Of a DNA stretch of 64,000 nucleotides, positions 46,295-55,236 are shown piece by piece. The notes beneath the pieces were generated by a model. That model was not told where the DNA came from, made no database searches, and was given only the letters and a program-made list of their open reading frames with translations. Position 1 is the first letter of the stretch; every line of letters starts with the position of its first letter. This stretch comes from UBA2779 sp965232615 (GTDB lineage: Bacteria > Spirochaetota > Spirochaetia > DSM-2461): the NCBI GenBank assembly GCA_965232615.1, contig OZ246985.1, positions 1,922,001-1,986,000 of the forward strand, written 5' to 3'. A program made the translations under genes and the position numbers.

Positions 46295-46428
46295 CTTTGT
46301 ACAGCAAAAAGATTCGCTTCCAGGCAAGACGGATAAAGGTTCTTAAACCGGAGTGTGCCAGAGGCCCATGAGGATTTAAGGTTTTTTATCCAACACCGCA
46401 GGGATGCGAAGATTGAAGCTGTACAAAG
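46295..46428. repeat. 134-nt imperfect palindrome after lplA
   Basis: CTTTGTACAGC (46295-46305) pairs perfectly with GCTGTACAAAG (46418-46428). Inner blocks GGATAAAGGTTCTTAAACC and GGATTTAAGGTTTTTTATCC, and GATTCGC and GCGAAGATT, also pair, converging on a turn near 46360. It starts 8 nt after the lplA stop and could terminate transcription or be a mobile palindromic repeat. The rest of the gap (46429-46846) holds nothing I recognise. Confidence 0.6.
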
Positions 46429-46846
46429 AACTAGAAGTAAAATGACCCGGGATGGTGTATGAAAAACATTATCAGACTGCTCAAAAGCAAGATTGATCGG
46501 CTCGTAAGAGTCGGCTCATGCTTCACCGCTATCCGCCACAAGCCTCAGTTCCCTTAACCCACATCATCATTTTCATATCTCTTAGATGAGTATGATGCCT
46601 TGAAAATCAAACTCACAACGGATATCGGTTGAAGCTGGGGCCGTTCAAGTCGATAGTCGAATGAATTGAAAACTCTTGTGTTTCCATGTGGGGACAGCTC
46701 AGCCCACCTTTTATTGCGTTTTTAGAAAAAGATGCATCTCTTCTAGCGTGAGGGGGATGTCAGAGGCATTTAGGGAATCTCTAAAAGTAGACCTTTTCAC
46801 CGGCTGTAAAATCATACTAAGATAGCAAACGTGAAGGAGTCCATTT

Positions 46847-47287
46847 TTGCTGACCAACCCCTTGATCGTATCATCATTTATAGCAATCGCCATTGCACAG
46901 CTGACAAAGGTTCTCATTATCATCCTGACTGAACGCCGATGGGCACTCAAACGCATGACTGAAACAGGGGGCATGCCCTCTGCTCACTCAGCAACAGTGG
47001 CCGCTCTCTGCACATCCAGCTTTCTACACTATGGAGGAGGCGATCCATTGTTTGCTATTTCCATTGTATATGGTGTTATCGTTATATACGATGCAACAGG
47101 TATCCGAAGAGCAGCAGGCCGTCATGCTGAAATCCTCAATGAACTGTTATCCGAATTCTCCCATCTTTTTGATGAGCGATCACGGCCTGAAGCCCTGAAA
47201 ACCCTTTTAGGACATACCTACCCCCAGGTTTTTGTTGGGTTGTTTATAGGGATGTCCGTATCGTTCGTAGTAAGAAAAATAATGTAG
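46847..47287 (+). CDS. YuiD-like divergent PAP2-family membrane protein
   Basis: The 146-residue product starts at TTG 46847 after a good GAAGGAG, with no competing ATG. It has about four hydrophobic segments and the family motif ETGGMPSAHSATVAAL near residue 45, plus YDATGIRRAAGRHAEILN. Members are distant relatives of acid phosphatases/vanadium haloperoxidases with unknown substrate, possibly a lipid phosphate. It is convergent with murE. Confidence 0.88.
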   Translation: MLTNPLIVSSFIAIAIAQLTKVLIIILTERRWALKRMTETGGMPSAHSATVAALCTSSFLHYGGGDPLFAISIVYGVIVIYDATGIRRAAGRHAEILNELLSEFSHLFDERSRPEALKTLLGHTYPQVFVGLFIGMSVSFVVRKIM

Positions 47288-47303
47288 GTGCCCTGTAATC
47301 AAT

Positions 47304-48824
47304 CTATTCAGTTTTATAGCCTAATTCCTGGAGAATCTCTCTGCAAACCTGAAATTCATCCCAGGGCTGTGGTCCAGCGGCGTATACAATTGATTTTTCA
47401 TGACCTTTTCCCAGAGTCACAACTAAATCTCCCTGCCTGGCCATAATGAAAGATTTCCTGATGGCTTCTCGCCGATCAGGAATTAAAAACAGATCTTCTC
47501 CCTGAGTTTTACCTTTGACCCCTCCTGCAATATCATTGATGATACTCATGGAATCTTCCCCCCGGGGATCTTCATCGGTAAGAAACAGGATATCCCCATG
47601 ATCAGAGGCAATTTTACCCAGCTCAGGACGTTTTTCTCTGTCTCTCTCCCCTGCGGAACCAAAAACGACCATGAGTTTACCAGAAGTGAGATTCTTCAGG
47701 AAGGGAAGCACTTTTGAAAAACTGCCGGGAGAATGAGCATAGTCAACCATAACATGATAATCCATATTGCCGTCCAATGTTTTCATCCGTCCTGCTACTC
47801 CAGTCAGCTTTGGCAGGCAGTCAACAAAATCAAGGGGATCAATTTCCTGTAGTTCAGACACAGTACAGAGAGCTGCAAGTAAATTCTCCAGGTTAAAAAT
47901 TCCAGGCATATTAATCCGTGCTTCTGAGTATCCAAAGGGTGTATGCAGAATGAACGATGTTCCAGTGGGATCAGGTCGAACAGCAGAAACATGAAGATCT
48001 GCATCTTCATCACGAAGACTGTAGGTAAATACTGGCTTTTCACCTGCTGAAGTAACAAACAATTCGGCATAAATATCATCGGCATTAACGACGCCGAAAG
48101 CATCAAGATTTCCAGAGTCAGCAATCATCTGAAATAGTCGGGATTTGTCATTTCTATAGGTCTCCAGGTCTCCATGAAAATCCAGATGTTCACTGGAGAT
48201 ATTGGTTAAGACTGCAGCATCGAAATCAACATCTTCTAATCGGCTGTTTTTGGGAGAAAGGCCATGACTCGTGGCTTCCAGGACAGCAAATTTCTGGTCA
48301 GCCTCAAGCATATCATTCAGACACTTGTGGATCAGTACTGCCTCAGGAGTGGATTGTCTGAAAAAATTGTCCCGGATTTTTCCACCAATAGTGAAATCAA
48401 CTGTAGACAGACTTCCCGCTGAAGATCCAGAGAATTCCAGAAGCTGGCGAATCAGGCTGACTGTGGTACTTTTTCCATCAGTCCCTGTCACCCCGATAAT
48501 GGTTAGTTTTCTGGATGGATAATCCCAGAATGCCGCCGAAATAGGTGACATGGCCACACGAGTATCAGGCACACGGACATAGGTTATATCTCTTTTTCTG
48601 GATTCAATATATTTTGAATGAACTATCACAGATGCACCAGCCTGTACTGCCTCATCAATATGCTCATGCCCATCGACATGTATACCCTTGAGAGCAAAAA
48701 ACAGACCATCCTTTTTCACGTCACGTGAATCATAGGCCATTGACTTGACACAGGGATTTGCTGCGCCTCTTACTGTTCTATTTTCAACATTCAAAAGCAA
48801 TTCCTGCAGGTATTTTTTCCTCAT
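47304..48824 (-). CDS. murE: UDP-N-acetylmuramoyl-tripeptide synthetase MurE
   Basis: This Mur ligase of about 506 residues adds the third peptidoglycan residue. The ATP loop GVTGTDGKSTT is at residues 111-121; EATSHGL and AHSPGSFSKVLPFL follow. The amino-acid selector region reads TDEDPRGED, whereas meso-DAP enzymes normally have DNPR. Spirochaete peptidoglycan typically contains L-ornithine, so that is a reasonable guess for the substrate. I start at ATG 48824 (MRKKYLQELLLN); longer in-frame starts would run into the topA promoter region. Confidence 0.92.
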   Translation of the reverse strand: MRKKYLQELLLNVENRTVRGAANPCVKSMAYDSRDVKKDGLFFALKGIHVDGHEHIDEAVQAGASVIVHSKYIESRKRDITYVRVPDTRVAMSPISAAFWDYPSRKLTIIGVTGTDGKSTTVSLIRQLLEFSGSSAGSLSTVDFTIGGKIRDNFFRQSTPEAVLIHKCLNDMLEADQKFAVLEATSHGLSPKNSRLEDVDFDAAVLTNISSEHLDFHGDLETYRNDKSRLFQMIADSGNLDAFGVVNADDIYAELFVTSAGEKPVFTYSLRDEDADLHVSAVRPDPTGTSFILHTPFGYSEARINMPGIFNLENLLAALCTVSELQEIDPLDFVDCLPKLTGVAGRMKTLDGNMDYHVMVDYAHSPGSFSKVLPFLKNLTSGKLMVVFGSAGERDREKRPELGKIASDHGDILFLTDEDPRGEDSMSIINDIAGGVKGKTQGEDLFLIPDRREAIRKSFIMARQGDLVVTLGKGHEKSIVYAAGPQPWDEFQVCREILQELGYKTE

Positions 48825-48934
48825 GACACAAGTATATTGAAATGGAAAAGAAATGAAAATGCCCGAATGTGGTCTTGATTGTTTTGAGTAATTCATGTTA
48901 TTCGGCACAAAGCACAGATTGAACAGGAGAAGAT

Positions 48935-51304
48935 ATGCCATCAAAAACAACCAGGAAAACAACTGCACAGAGTTTGATTATTGTAGAAAGCCCGGCAAAA
49001 GCGAAAACGATTAAGAAGATGCTTGGCCGGGGATATCAGGTCAAAGCCTCAGTTGGACATATCAGAGATATTGATTCAAAAGGTCGGGGTAAAGATGCGT
49101 TCGGCATCGATTTTGACAATGGATTTGAGCCGCATTATATTGTACTCCCAGGGAAAAAGAAGACAGTAGCAGAACTAAAATCCGCCACGGATAAAGCCGC
49201 TGAGGTGTATCTTGCTCCCGACCCTGATAGGGAAGGAGAGGCCATTGCCTGGCATCTCAAGGAAGCCCTGAAACTTAGCGGCAGTAAAGTAAAAAGAATC
49301 ACCTGCCCGTCCATCACGAAAAAAGCCGTTACTGAGGCAATACAGAATCCCCGGGATATTGATATGAACCTTGTAGGAGCTCAAAAGGGCCGTCGGGTTT
49401 TAGACCGTATTGTAGGTTTCAGCCTTTCACCATTCTTATGGAAAAAAGTCGCAAAAAAACTCTCTGCAGGCCGGGTACAATCGGTAGCCGTTCGCCTGAT
49501 TGTAGAAAAAGAACAGGAAATTGCTGCCTTTCAAACGAAGGAGTTCTGGAAAATAACGGCTCAACTCCATGCCCAGAACGAAGATCCATCTCCATTTAAT
49601 GCTGTTCTTGTTTCATGGAAAGATGAAAAATTTGCTTTGAACGGAAAGCATTCATCGTCTGAGGAGAAAGCCCGTGAAGTAGAAACAGCTCTCAAAGTTG
49701 CTGATTTCCGTATCGTGGACATGATCAGTAAAAACACATCAAGCAAACCACCACTGCCATTTATTACCAGTACCCTTCAGCAAGCGGCGTCCAGTCAGCT
49801 ACGTTTTGGTACTCGCCGTACCATGCAGATTGCACAACAACTCTATGAAGGAATAGAACTGGCTGATGGACCTGTCGGACTCATTACATATATGAGAACG
49901 GACTCACCCCGCCTTGACCCTGAGGCCGTGAGTGATATTCGGAATTGGATTGGAGAGAAATTTCCTGATAAACTGCCCGAACAACCTCGCCTATATGGAG
50001 GTAAGGCAAAAAAAGGTGTAAAAATTCAAGATGCTCATGAAGGTATCAGACCAACATCCGTCCAGTACACTCCAGACTCAATAAAGCCCTATCTCACCCA
50101 GGAACAATATAGGTTATATAACATGATATGGATCCGGGCAGTGGCGTCCCAGATGAAAGATACCCGGTACGCAGTAACAACAATCAAAGTGGCTGCCGAT
50201 CATGGTATTCTGGAAGCTTCAGGCCGCATAACCCTGTTTGAGGGATTTACAGTCCTTGCCCCTGAAGCAAAAAAGTCCAGGGAAGAGTACCAGAATCTCC
50301 CAACTGTGGATATCCAGACTCCCCTCACCCTGGACAAACTGACCACCGAACAGAAATGGACAAAACCACCACCTCGCTTTACAGAAGCCAGTCTTGTAAA
50401 AACCCTGGAAAAGGAGGGTATTGGAAGACCTTCTACCTATGCATCCATCATTCAAACAATCCGGGATCGTGGATATGTCCGACTTGAAAAACGGATATTC
50501 TATGCCAATGAACTGGGCATCACGGTAAACAGTATCCTCCTGACTGAATTTCCTGACATTCTGGACTACCATTTTACAGCTGACATGGAGAACAGCCTGG
50601 ATGCAGTGGAAGAAGGAACTGTCGACTGGCATAAACTCCTTGCGGATTTCTACAGGAATTTTGCTCCGCGGGTAGAAGCAGCGGTTGAGAATGCCGAACC
50701 TCTCAAAGGACGTAAATGGAATGGCAGTGAATCCTGTCCTATTTGTGGAAAATTCTTAGTCTACCGATACTCCATAACTGGTGCTTTTCTTGGTTGTTCA
50801 GACTTCCCGGAATGCAAGGGCTTGATACCACTGCCTGGAGAAGGTTCAGACGATGGCGAGACCGATGGAGAACCTGTAGTTTGTCCAAAATGTGGGAAAA
50901 CCATGCTTCTGAAATCCAGCCGCTACGGGAAATTTTATGCCTGCAGCGGCTATCCGGATTGCTCAAATATAGCCAATCTTGGAGCTGATGGACAGGCCGT
51001 TTTCCTGCCGGATATTTCGATGGACTGTGATGAATGTGGCACTCCTATGGAAGTTAAATCGAAACGACGTGGCCCGGTGATGGTTTGCCCTGATGAAGAT
51101 TGCAGACGAGAGTTGCCGGTCAAGGATGGTGTCGTTATTGACCTGCCTAAAGCTGGCGGAATTAAGTGCGAGAAATGCAGTAGACCGATGATAGTGAGAT
51201 TAAGCCGTCGGGGACCATTTCTAGCCTGCACCGGATTTCCTCAATGCCATAATGCACTGAGCTTGCAAACCACGGAAGAGAACAATTCCGGTAAGAATAA
51301 ATAA
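48935..51304 (+). CDS. topA: DNA topoisomerase I
   Basis: This 789-residue type IA topoisomerase relaxes negative supercoils. The TOPRIM domain starts IIVESPAKAKTIKKML and holds APDPDREGEAIAWHL. The catalytic Tyr is in GLITYMRTDSPRLD near residue 320, and EGIGRPSTYASIIQTI closes the core. Four C-terminal zinc-ribbon-like repeats follow (CPICGKFL, CPKCGKTM, CDECGTPM, CEKCSRPM). GGAGAAG precedes the ATG. It is divergent from murE. Confidence 0.96.
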   Translation: MPSKTTRKTTAQSLIIVESPAKAKTIKKMLGRGYQVKASVGHIRDIDSKGRGKDAFGIDFDNGFEPHYIVLPGKKKTVAELKSATDKAAEVYLAPDPDREGEAIAWHLKEALKLSGSKVKRITCPSITKKAVTEAIQNPRDIDMNLVGAQKGRRVLDRIVGFSLSPFLWKKVAKKLSAGRVQSVAVRLIVEKEQEIAAFQTKEFWKITAQLHAQNEDPSPFNAVLVSWKDEKFALNGKHSSSEEKAREVETALKVADFRIVDMISKNTSSKPPLPFITSTLQQAASSQLRFGTRRTMQIAQQLYEGIELADGPVGLITYMRTDSPRLDPEAVSDIRNWIGEKFPDKLPEQPRLYGGKAKKGVKIQDAHEGIRPTSVQYTPDSIKPYLTQEQYRLYNMIWIRAVASQMKDTRYAVTTIKVAADHGILEASGRITLFEGFTVLAPEAKKSREEYQNLPTVDIQTPLTLDKLTTEQKWTKPPPRFTEASLVKTLEKEGIGRPSTYASIIQTIRDRGYVRLEKRIFYANELGITVNSILLTEFPDILDYHFTADMENSLDAVEEGTVDWHKLLADFYRNFAPRVEAAVENAEPLKGRKWNGSESCPICGKFLVYRYSITGAFLGCSDFPECKGLIPLPGEGSDDGETDGEPVVCPKCGKTMLLKSSRYGKFYACSGYPDCSNIANLGADGQAVFLPDISMDCDECGTPMEVKSKRRGPVMVCPDEDCRRELPVKDGVVIDLPKAGGIKCEKCSRPMIVRLSRRGPFLACTGFPQCHNALSLQTTEENNSGKNK

Positions 51305-51375
51305 CACCCGGAATACCTCAAAAGTATAATGCTCACAAAAAAACAGACTTCTGAAAAACTTCCAGGAATTACCTG

Positions 51376-51404
51376 TTGACCAGGAAACCCACCATACATA
51401 GAAT
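51376..51404 (+). promoter_or_regulatory. Promoter for tRNA-Leu and probably the following kinase gene
   Basis: TTGACC (51376-51381) and TAGAAT (51399-51404) have a 17-bp spacer and end 17 bp before the tRNA 5' end. Confidence 0.6.
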
Positions 51405-51421
51405 ACTCCTTGTTATTTTAC

Positions 51422-51505
51422 GCAGCAGTGGTGGAATTGGTAGACACGCTAGCTTGAGGGGCTAGTGGCAGCAATGCCGTGGAGGTTCAAGTCCTCTCTG
51501 CTGCA
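51422..51505 (+). tRNA. tRNA-Leu (anticodon GAG)
   Basis: An 84-nt class II tRNA. Acceptor GCAGCAG pairs with CTGCTGC; the D arm contains GGTGGAATTGGTAGACACG; the anticodon stem CTAGC/GCTAG holds the loop TTGAGGG with GAG in the anticodon position. A long variable arm (TGGCAGCAATGCCGT) is followed by the T arm GGTTCAAGTCC. CCA is not encoded. The next gene starts 2 nt after the discriminator base. Confidence 0.96.
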
Positions 51506-51507
51506 AC

Positions 51508-52386
51508 ATGGTACTGGAAAACACCCTTGAACGCCTTTACGGGAATGAAGGAACTATTATTAAACGTCAACCTGTCAGTGGTGGCGATATCAATACCACT
51601 GCTTTGTTGACCCTTGCCGGGGGCCAGGTAGTCTTCATCAAGGAAAATCATGCCGATCTCGAGCGAATGTTTATCGCCGAAGCTTCAGGTCTTCAGTCAC
51701 TTGGGGAAATTGCCGTAAGACATTCTTCGCCGCCAGTCCCTCAGGTCCTTGCCTGGGGCCAGGATGGAAATAAGGCCTTCCTCCTCCTTCAAGCAATTCC
51801 AACTGGAAAGATCAAATGCGGGAAAGATTTCGGCAGAGCGATGGCCGTTCTCCATCGGGAAGCCCGCCAGGAGAAATGCGGCTTTGAATCGGATAACTGG
51901 ATTGGCTCCACCCCACAGAAAAACAAAGGTCAGTCTGTTTGGCTGGATTTCTTTCGAGATGAACGCTTAGGCTGTCAATGGCAACTCCTGAGAAAGAATG
52001 GATTTGGTGATGCCCAGACAGAGAAAGATATGCGTTCCCTGCTCAAACGCCTTCCGGATTTATTACCGGATGTGGATGATGGAAAACCAAGCCTTCTGCA
52101 TGGTGATCTCTGGGGTGGCAACTGGCTGGCAGACAATGAAGGTAGAGCCTGGTTAATCGATCCCGCAGTCTATTACGGTCATAGAGAAGCAGATATTGCC
52201 ATGACTCAACTCTTTGGTGGTTTTCCATCTGGTTTCTATAATGCATATGCGGAAGCATGGCCACTACAGCCAGGATTTATTGAAAGACGAGATATCTATA
52301 ATCTCTATCATTTACTCAATCATGTCAATCTATTCGGATCAGGTTACTGGATGCAATCCAAAAGCATCATTCAGCATTTTTCATAA
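51508..52386 (+). CDS. Fructosamine-3-kinase-family protein
   Basis: This 292-residue kinase-like protein belongs to the fructosamine/ketosamine kinase family, which phosphorylates sugars attached to protein amines and so reverses glycation. VSGGDINTTALLTLAGGQVV opens the N-lobe, with VFIKENHADLERMF holding the ATP Lys. LHGDLWGGNWL near residue 196 is the catalytic loop and AWLIDPAVYYGHREADIA the metal loop. ATG 51508 lies 2 nt after tRNA-Leu, so there is no separate ribosome-binding site. Confidence 0.9.
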   Translation: MVLENTLERLYGNEGTIIKRQPVSGGDINTTALLTLAGGQVVFIKENHADLERMFIAEASGLQSLGEIAVRHSSPPVPQVLAWGQDGNKAFLLLQAIPTGKIKCGKDFGRAMAVLHREARQEKCGFESDNWIGSTPQKNKGQSVWLDFFRDERLGCQWQLLRKNGFGDAQTEKDMRSLLKRLPDLLPDVDDGKPSLLHGDLWGGNWLADNEGRAWLIDPAVYYGHREADIAMTQLFGGFPSGFYNAYAEAWPLQPGFIERRDIYNLYHLLNHVNLFGSGYWMQSKSIIQHFS

Positions 52387-52460
52387 GAGTTCGCTGAATA
52401 GAATACTGAAGCTTTTTATACGTGACCAGGTTACAGACATCAACTCAGATAAGGATTATA

Positions 52461-52720
52461 CAGTGTCAGAAAGCCTGTAAAACCCCATTTAACCCATCCC
52501 AGGGATTCCAAATCCCTCCTGCACCTTACATAGGGAGGATCATAACGACCAGATTCCACCACTCGCACAATCAGGCCTTCTGCTGTTCTTCCCCCAGAAA
52601 TCTCTGGCAGGTGGACGAAAATGGGGGGATGGGAAGTTTTAGCCTCTATTTCTCACCAACATAAAGCTCCGAGGAACGCACCGCCATTTCGTCAATTTCC
52701 TAAAGCTGTTTCTTAAAGGT
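52461..52720. repeat. Decayed copy of the 43967 element with a MITE fragment (copy G)
   Basis: CAGTGTCAGAAAGCCTGT and about 120 following bases resemble 43967-44100. At 52662-52720 an inverted MITE piece (AGCTCCGAGGAACGCACCGCC and TTTCGTCAATTTCCTAAAGC) is closest to copy A. It fills most of the gap between the kinase and the FGE-like gene. Confidence 0.55.
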
Positions 52721-52742
52721 AAAAAGGTAAAAATCCAGAAAT

Positions 52743-53594
52743 TTACATCCTCCGAACGGGGCGGAAGCCAAGGTCGTCGCCGCTAAGGACAGGCGAGTTG
52801 CTGACCCGACGCGTTAACCGCAGGATACGGGCGTAGTTGCCCCAACTGCCGCCACGAAGCACGCGGCTCGATCCGCTTGCAGGCCCCCTGGGATCGGTCT
52901 GGCTCCCACTGGAATAATCCCCATACCAGTCCCAGCACCACTCCCACACATTCCCGATCATGTCGTACAAGCCCAGTTCATTGGCTCGCTTCCAGCCCAC
53001 CGGATGAGTCCTGGCTCCGGAATTATCACGATACCACCCCACGTTGTCCACGTTATTACTCCCAGCATACCTGTAGCCCCTGGACTTACTTCCTCCACGG
53101 GAAGCATACTCCCATTCAGCCTCCGTCGGTAAGCGGTAGCCGTCGGCAGCCCAGTTGGCCATCACAGATTCCACGCTTATCTGGTACACAGGGGTACGCC
53201 CCTCCTTCTTGCTCAAGGCATTGCAGTACTCCACCGCATCATACCAGCTTACATTCGCCACCGGCAGATCATCCCCACTGAAATATGAAGGGTTGTTCCC
53301 CATCACCGCCTTCCACTCTCCCTGGGTTACCTCGGTGGCCTTCATGTAAAACGAAGCCACCGTTACTTCATGCACAGGACTCTCATCCGAATCCGCTCCA
53401 CTATCTGTACGGCCCATCTGGAAGGTACCCCCCTCCACAAACACATAGCCCTCCGGGGTTTCGGCAACCGGCTTGGATAGCGGGGAAAAATCGTTCTTGT
53501 CGTCCCCATTCCCTATTATCAGAGCGGTCTTGTTCTGGGCGGATAGAGCCGCCGCAACCAGAATGATCAATCCGACCAGAATGACTTTTTTCAT
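52743..53594 (-). CDS. Exported FGE-like protein with a vestigial caspase N-terminus
   Basis: The 283-residue product has a signal peptide (MKKVILVGLIILVAAALSAQ), then about 25 residues (NKTALIIGNG ... LSKPVAE) matching the start of the caspase domain in the 25610-27211 gene. From about residue 46 it goes directly into an FGE-sulfatase domain (TPEGYVFVEGGTFQMG, EVTQGEWKAVMGNNPSYF, YRLPTEAEWEYASRGG, MIGNVWEWCWDWYG, RVLRGGSWGNYARI). The caspase body and PEGA domain are absent. The Cys normally near RGGSW in true formylglycine-generating enzymes is missing (ARILRLTRR), so oxidase activity is unlikely. The gene is GC-richer than nearby core genes. Confidence 0.88.
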   Translation of the reverse strand: MKKVILVGLIILVAAALSAQNKTALIIGNGDDKNDFSPLSKPVAETPEGYVFVEGGTFQMGRTDSGADSDESPVHEVTVASFYMKATEVTQGEWKAVMGNNPSYFSGDDLPVANVSWYDAVEYCNALSKKEGRTPVYQISVESVMANWAADGYRLPTEAEWEYASRGGSKSRGYRYAGSNNVDNVGWYRDNSGARTHPVGWKRANELGLYDMIGNVWEWCWDWYGDYSSGSQTDPRGPASGSSRVLRGGSWGNYARILRLTRRVSNSPVLSGDDLGFRPVRRM

Positions 53595-54444
53595 TGCTTT
53601 CCTCCATTTTTTACAAAGGTTTATCTAGTGTAAAAGCACCGACGGGCATTGTAAATAGAGCGAATTCCTCATATTTAATCTACTCGAAGTCTTGTGCTTG
53701 CCTCATAACTAAAACCTACTCAGACTAACCTTGATATAGGGGGCCTGAATAGTTGTGAGGATGGCCATGGAATAGCGGCCAGGAAGGAGAAGAGCATCAT
53801 TTTGAATGAGTTTGTATCACCTACAGCTTACAATCACTCCTATGACGCTTTATGCCCGCGGCAGTACGGAAAATACTCTATGACAGCAAAAAGCGGTATA
53901 CCACCAGCAAGAAACACCGCAAAAGAGGTGCTCGTCCGGCCCGATACAGCAAAGAGGCCAGAAAAGCGGTTATAAAGTCTACCTTCGTGAGTTAATTTTG
54001 ACAAATTCCCTTTAAGTTTCTCAGAGATTTCTCAATAGAACGGGTATGTTTATCGCTTGAAATTACGGATTGAACCAGAAAATTTTTATCCGCAGATGAG
54101 CGCAGATGAACACAGATTTCCGGAATTGCCAGCAGTCACTGTTCAGATTAGCAATTCTTTGTAAAAAATGATGGGAATTCTGTCATATAAGCGGGAACGG
54201 GTGATACTTAAACCATGAATACTGGAATAGAATCAGAGGTAATGCAAAAATCTCTGCGCCAATCTGCGTCCATCTGTGGTTCCAAACTCTTTTTCTGTGT
54301 CTTCCGTATATTCCGTGGTTACCCTCCCTCCCCAACCCGCAACTTCAAGCAGGTAGATAGAGCTTCCCAAATATCAATTTCAAGGAAATTGCCCTGTCAA
54401 AAATCGCCTCGAAGGCTTAAAGCCCGACAGGCTCCTGGTTTTTT
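53595..54444. other. 850-bp gene-poor region
   Basis: No convincing gene. A plus-strand frame around 53850-53995 reads AVRKILYDSKKRY and KHRKRGARPARYSKEARKAV, vaguely like the DNA-binding region of an integrase-type transposase, but it is short and lacks catalytic residues. The degenerate repeats at 54088-54320 lie in the right half. Confidence 0.4.
54088..54320. repeat. Inverted degenerate CAGATG-type repeats
   Basis: CCGCAGATGAGCGCAGATGA then ACACAGATT at 54088-54119 shows a period of about 10 nt. Its inverse appears at 54249-54281 (TCTGCGCCAATCTGCGTCC, then ATCTGTGGTT). A related CTTCCGTATATTCCGTGGTT lies at 54301-54320. Similar phrases recur in many environmental genomes from my general knowledge; the function is unknown. 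Confidence 0.5.
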
Positions 54445-55236
54445 TTAATCTTCCCGTCCCAGATAGGCTTCAATAACTTCGGGGTTATTCCGTATGTTCT
54501 CCGGCGTGTTAACCGTAATCAGCGAGCCGAAATTCAGTACGGCGACCCTGTCGCACACCCGGTTGATCAATCCCATATCATGTTCAATAACCATGATGGT
54601 AATTCCCCGCTGTTTCAAATCCAGGATCTGTTCCCCAAGTTCCGCTGTTTCGCGGGGAGTCATTCCAGCGGCGGGCTCGTCGAGGAGAAGTAATTCCGGT
54701 TCACCCGCCATCGCCCGGGCTAATTCAGCCTGGCGTTGGCTGCCGTAGCTCAACTCGGAGGCTTTTTGTTTTGCCAGATGATCGATTCCCAGAACCCTTA
54801 GGCAGTCCATGCACTTGTCATAGTGCTCCTCAAGTTGTTTCTGGCTGCCGGGCAACAGCCATTGCCACCGCCTCAGATTGGCGTTAATGCGGAGGTATCT
54901 TCCTGTAAGAACATTATCTAAAACATTCATTTCTGCGAACAGACGGATGGTTTGAAAGGTTCGGGCAATCCCTACGGCACTTCTTTTATGGGGGGGGAAT
55001 GCGCTGATATCACTTCCCCTATACAGGATGCTTCCGCTGGAAAGTTCATCCATCCCCGATATCAAATTCACCACCGTTGTCTTGCCCGCTCCATTGGGTC
55101 CGATCAGACCCAGTATTTCATTCTTGTTATGCCGGAGCTTGAGCCGGTCTACCGCCTGTACTCCATCAAAATTTTTAGAAACATTTACGAGTTCAATCAA
55201 GGCTGTTTTCCCCGCTTCTTCGGAAAATTCCGCCAC
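54445..55236 (-). CDS. livG: Branched-chain amino acid ABC transporter ATPase LivG
   Basis: This ATPase of a LIV-type importer has Walker A GLIGPNGAGKTTVVN, GIARTFQTIRLFAEMNVLDN typical of LivG, signature SYGSQRQAELARAM and Walker B LLLLDEPAAGMTP. A GTG at 55236 gives 263 residues and a 40-bp overlap with livM. A TTG at 55200 (IELVNVSKNFDG) would give a 4-bp overlap and a more usual N-terminus. No livF follows: downstream is the gene-poor region. Confidence 0.92.
   Translation of the reverse strand: MAEFSEEAGKTALIELVNVSKNFDGVQAVDRLKLRHNKNEILGLIGPNGAGKTTVVNLISGMDELSSGSILYRGSDISAFPPHKRSAVGIARTFQTIRLFAEMNVLDNVLTGRYLRINANLRRWQWLLPGSQKQLEEHYDKCMDCLRVLGIDHLAKQKASELSYGSQRQAELARAMAGEPELLLLDEPAAGMTPRETAELGEQILDLKQRGITIMVIEHDMGLINRVCDRVAVLNFGSLITVNTPENIRNNPEVIEAYLGRED

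Noticed and set aside
46429..46846. Structured RNA upstream of the YuiD-like gene
   Set aside because: I could not identify a conserved fold or motif of any RNA class.
53850..53995. Integrase-type transposase fragment
   Set aside because: Only about 45 residues of vague similarity (KHRKRGARPARYSKEARK), with no catalytic motif; mentioned within the intergenic entry only.
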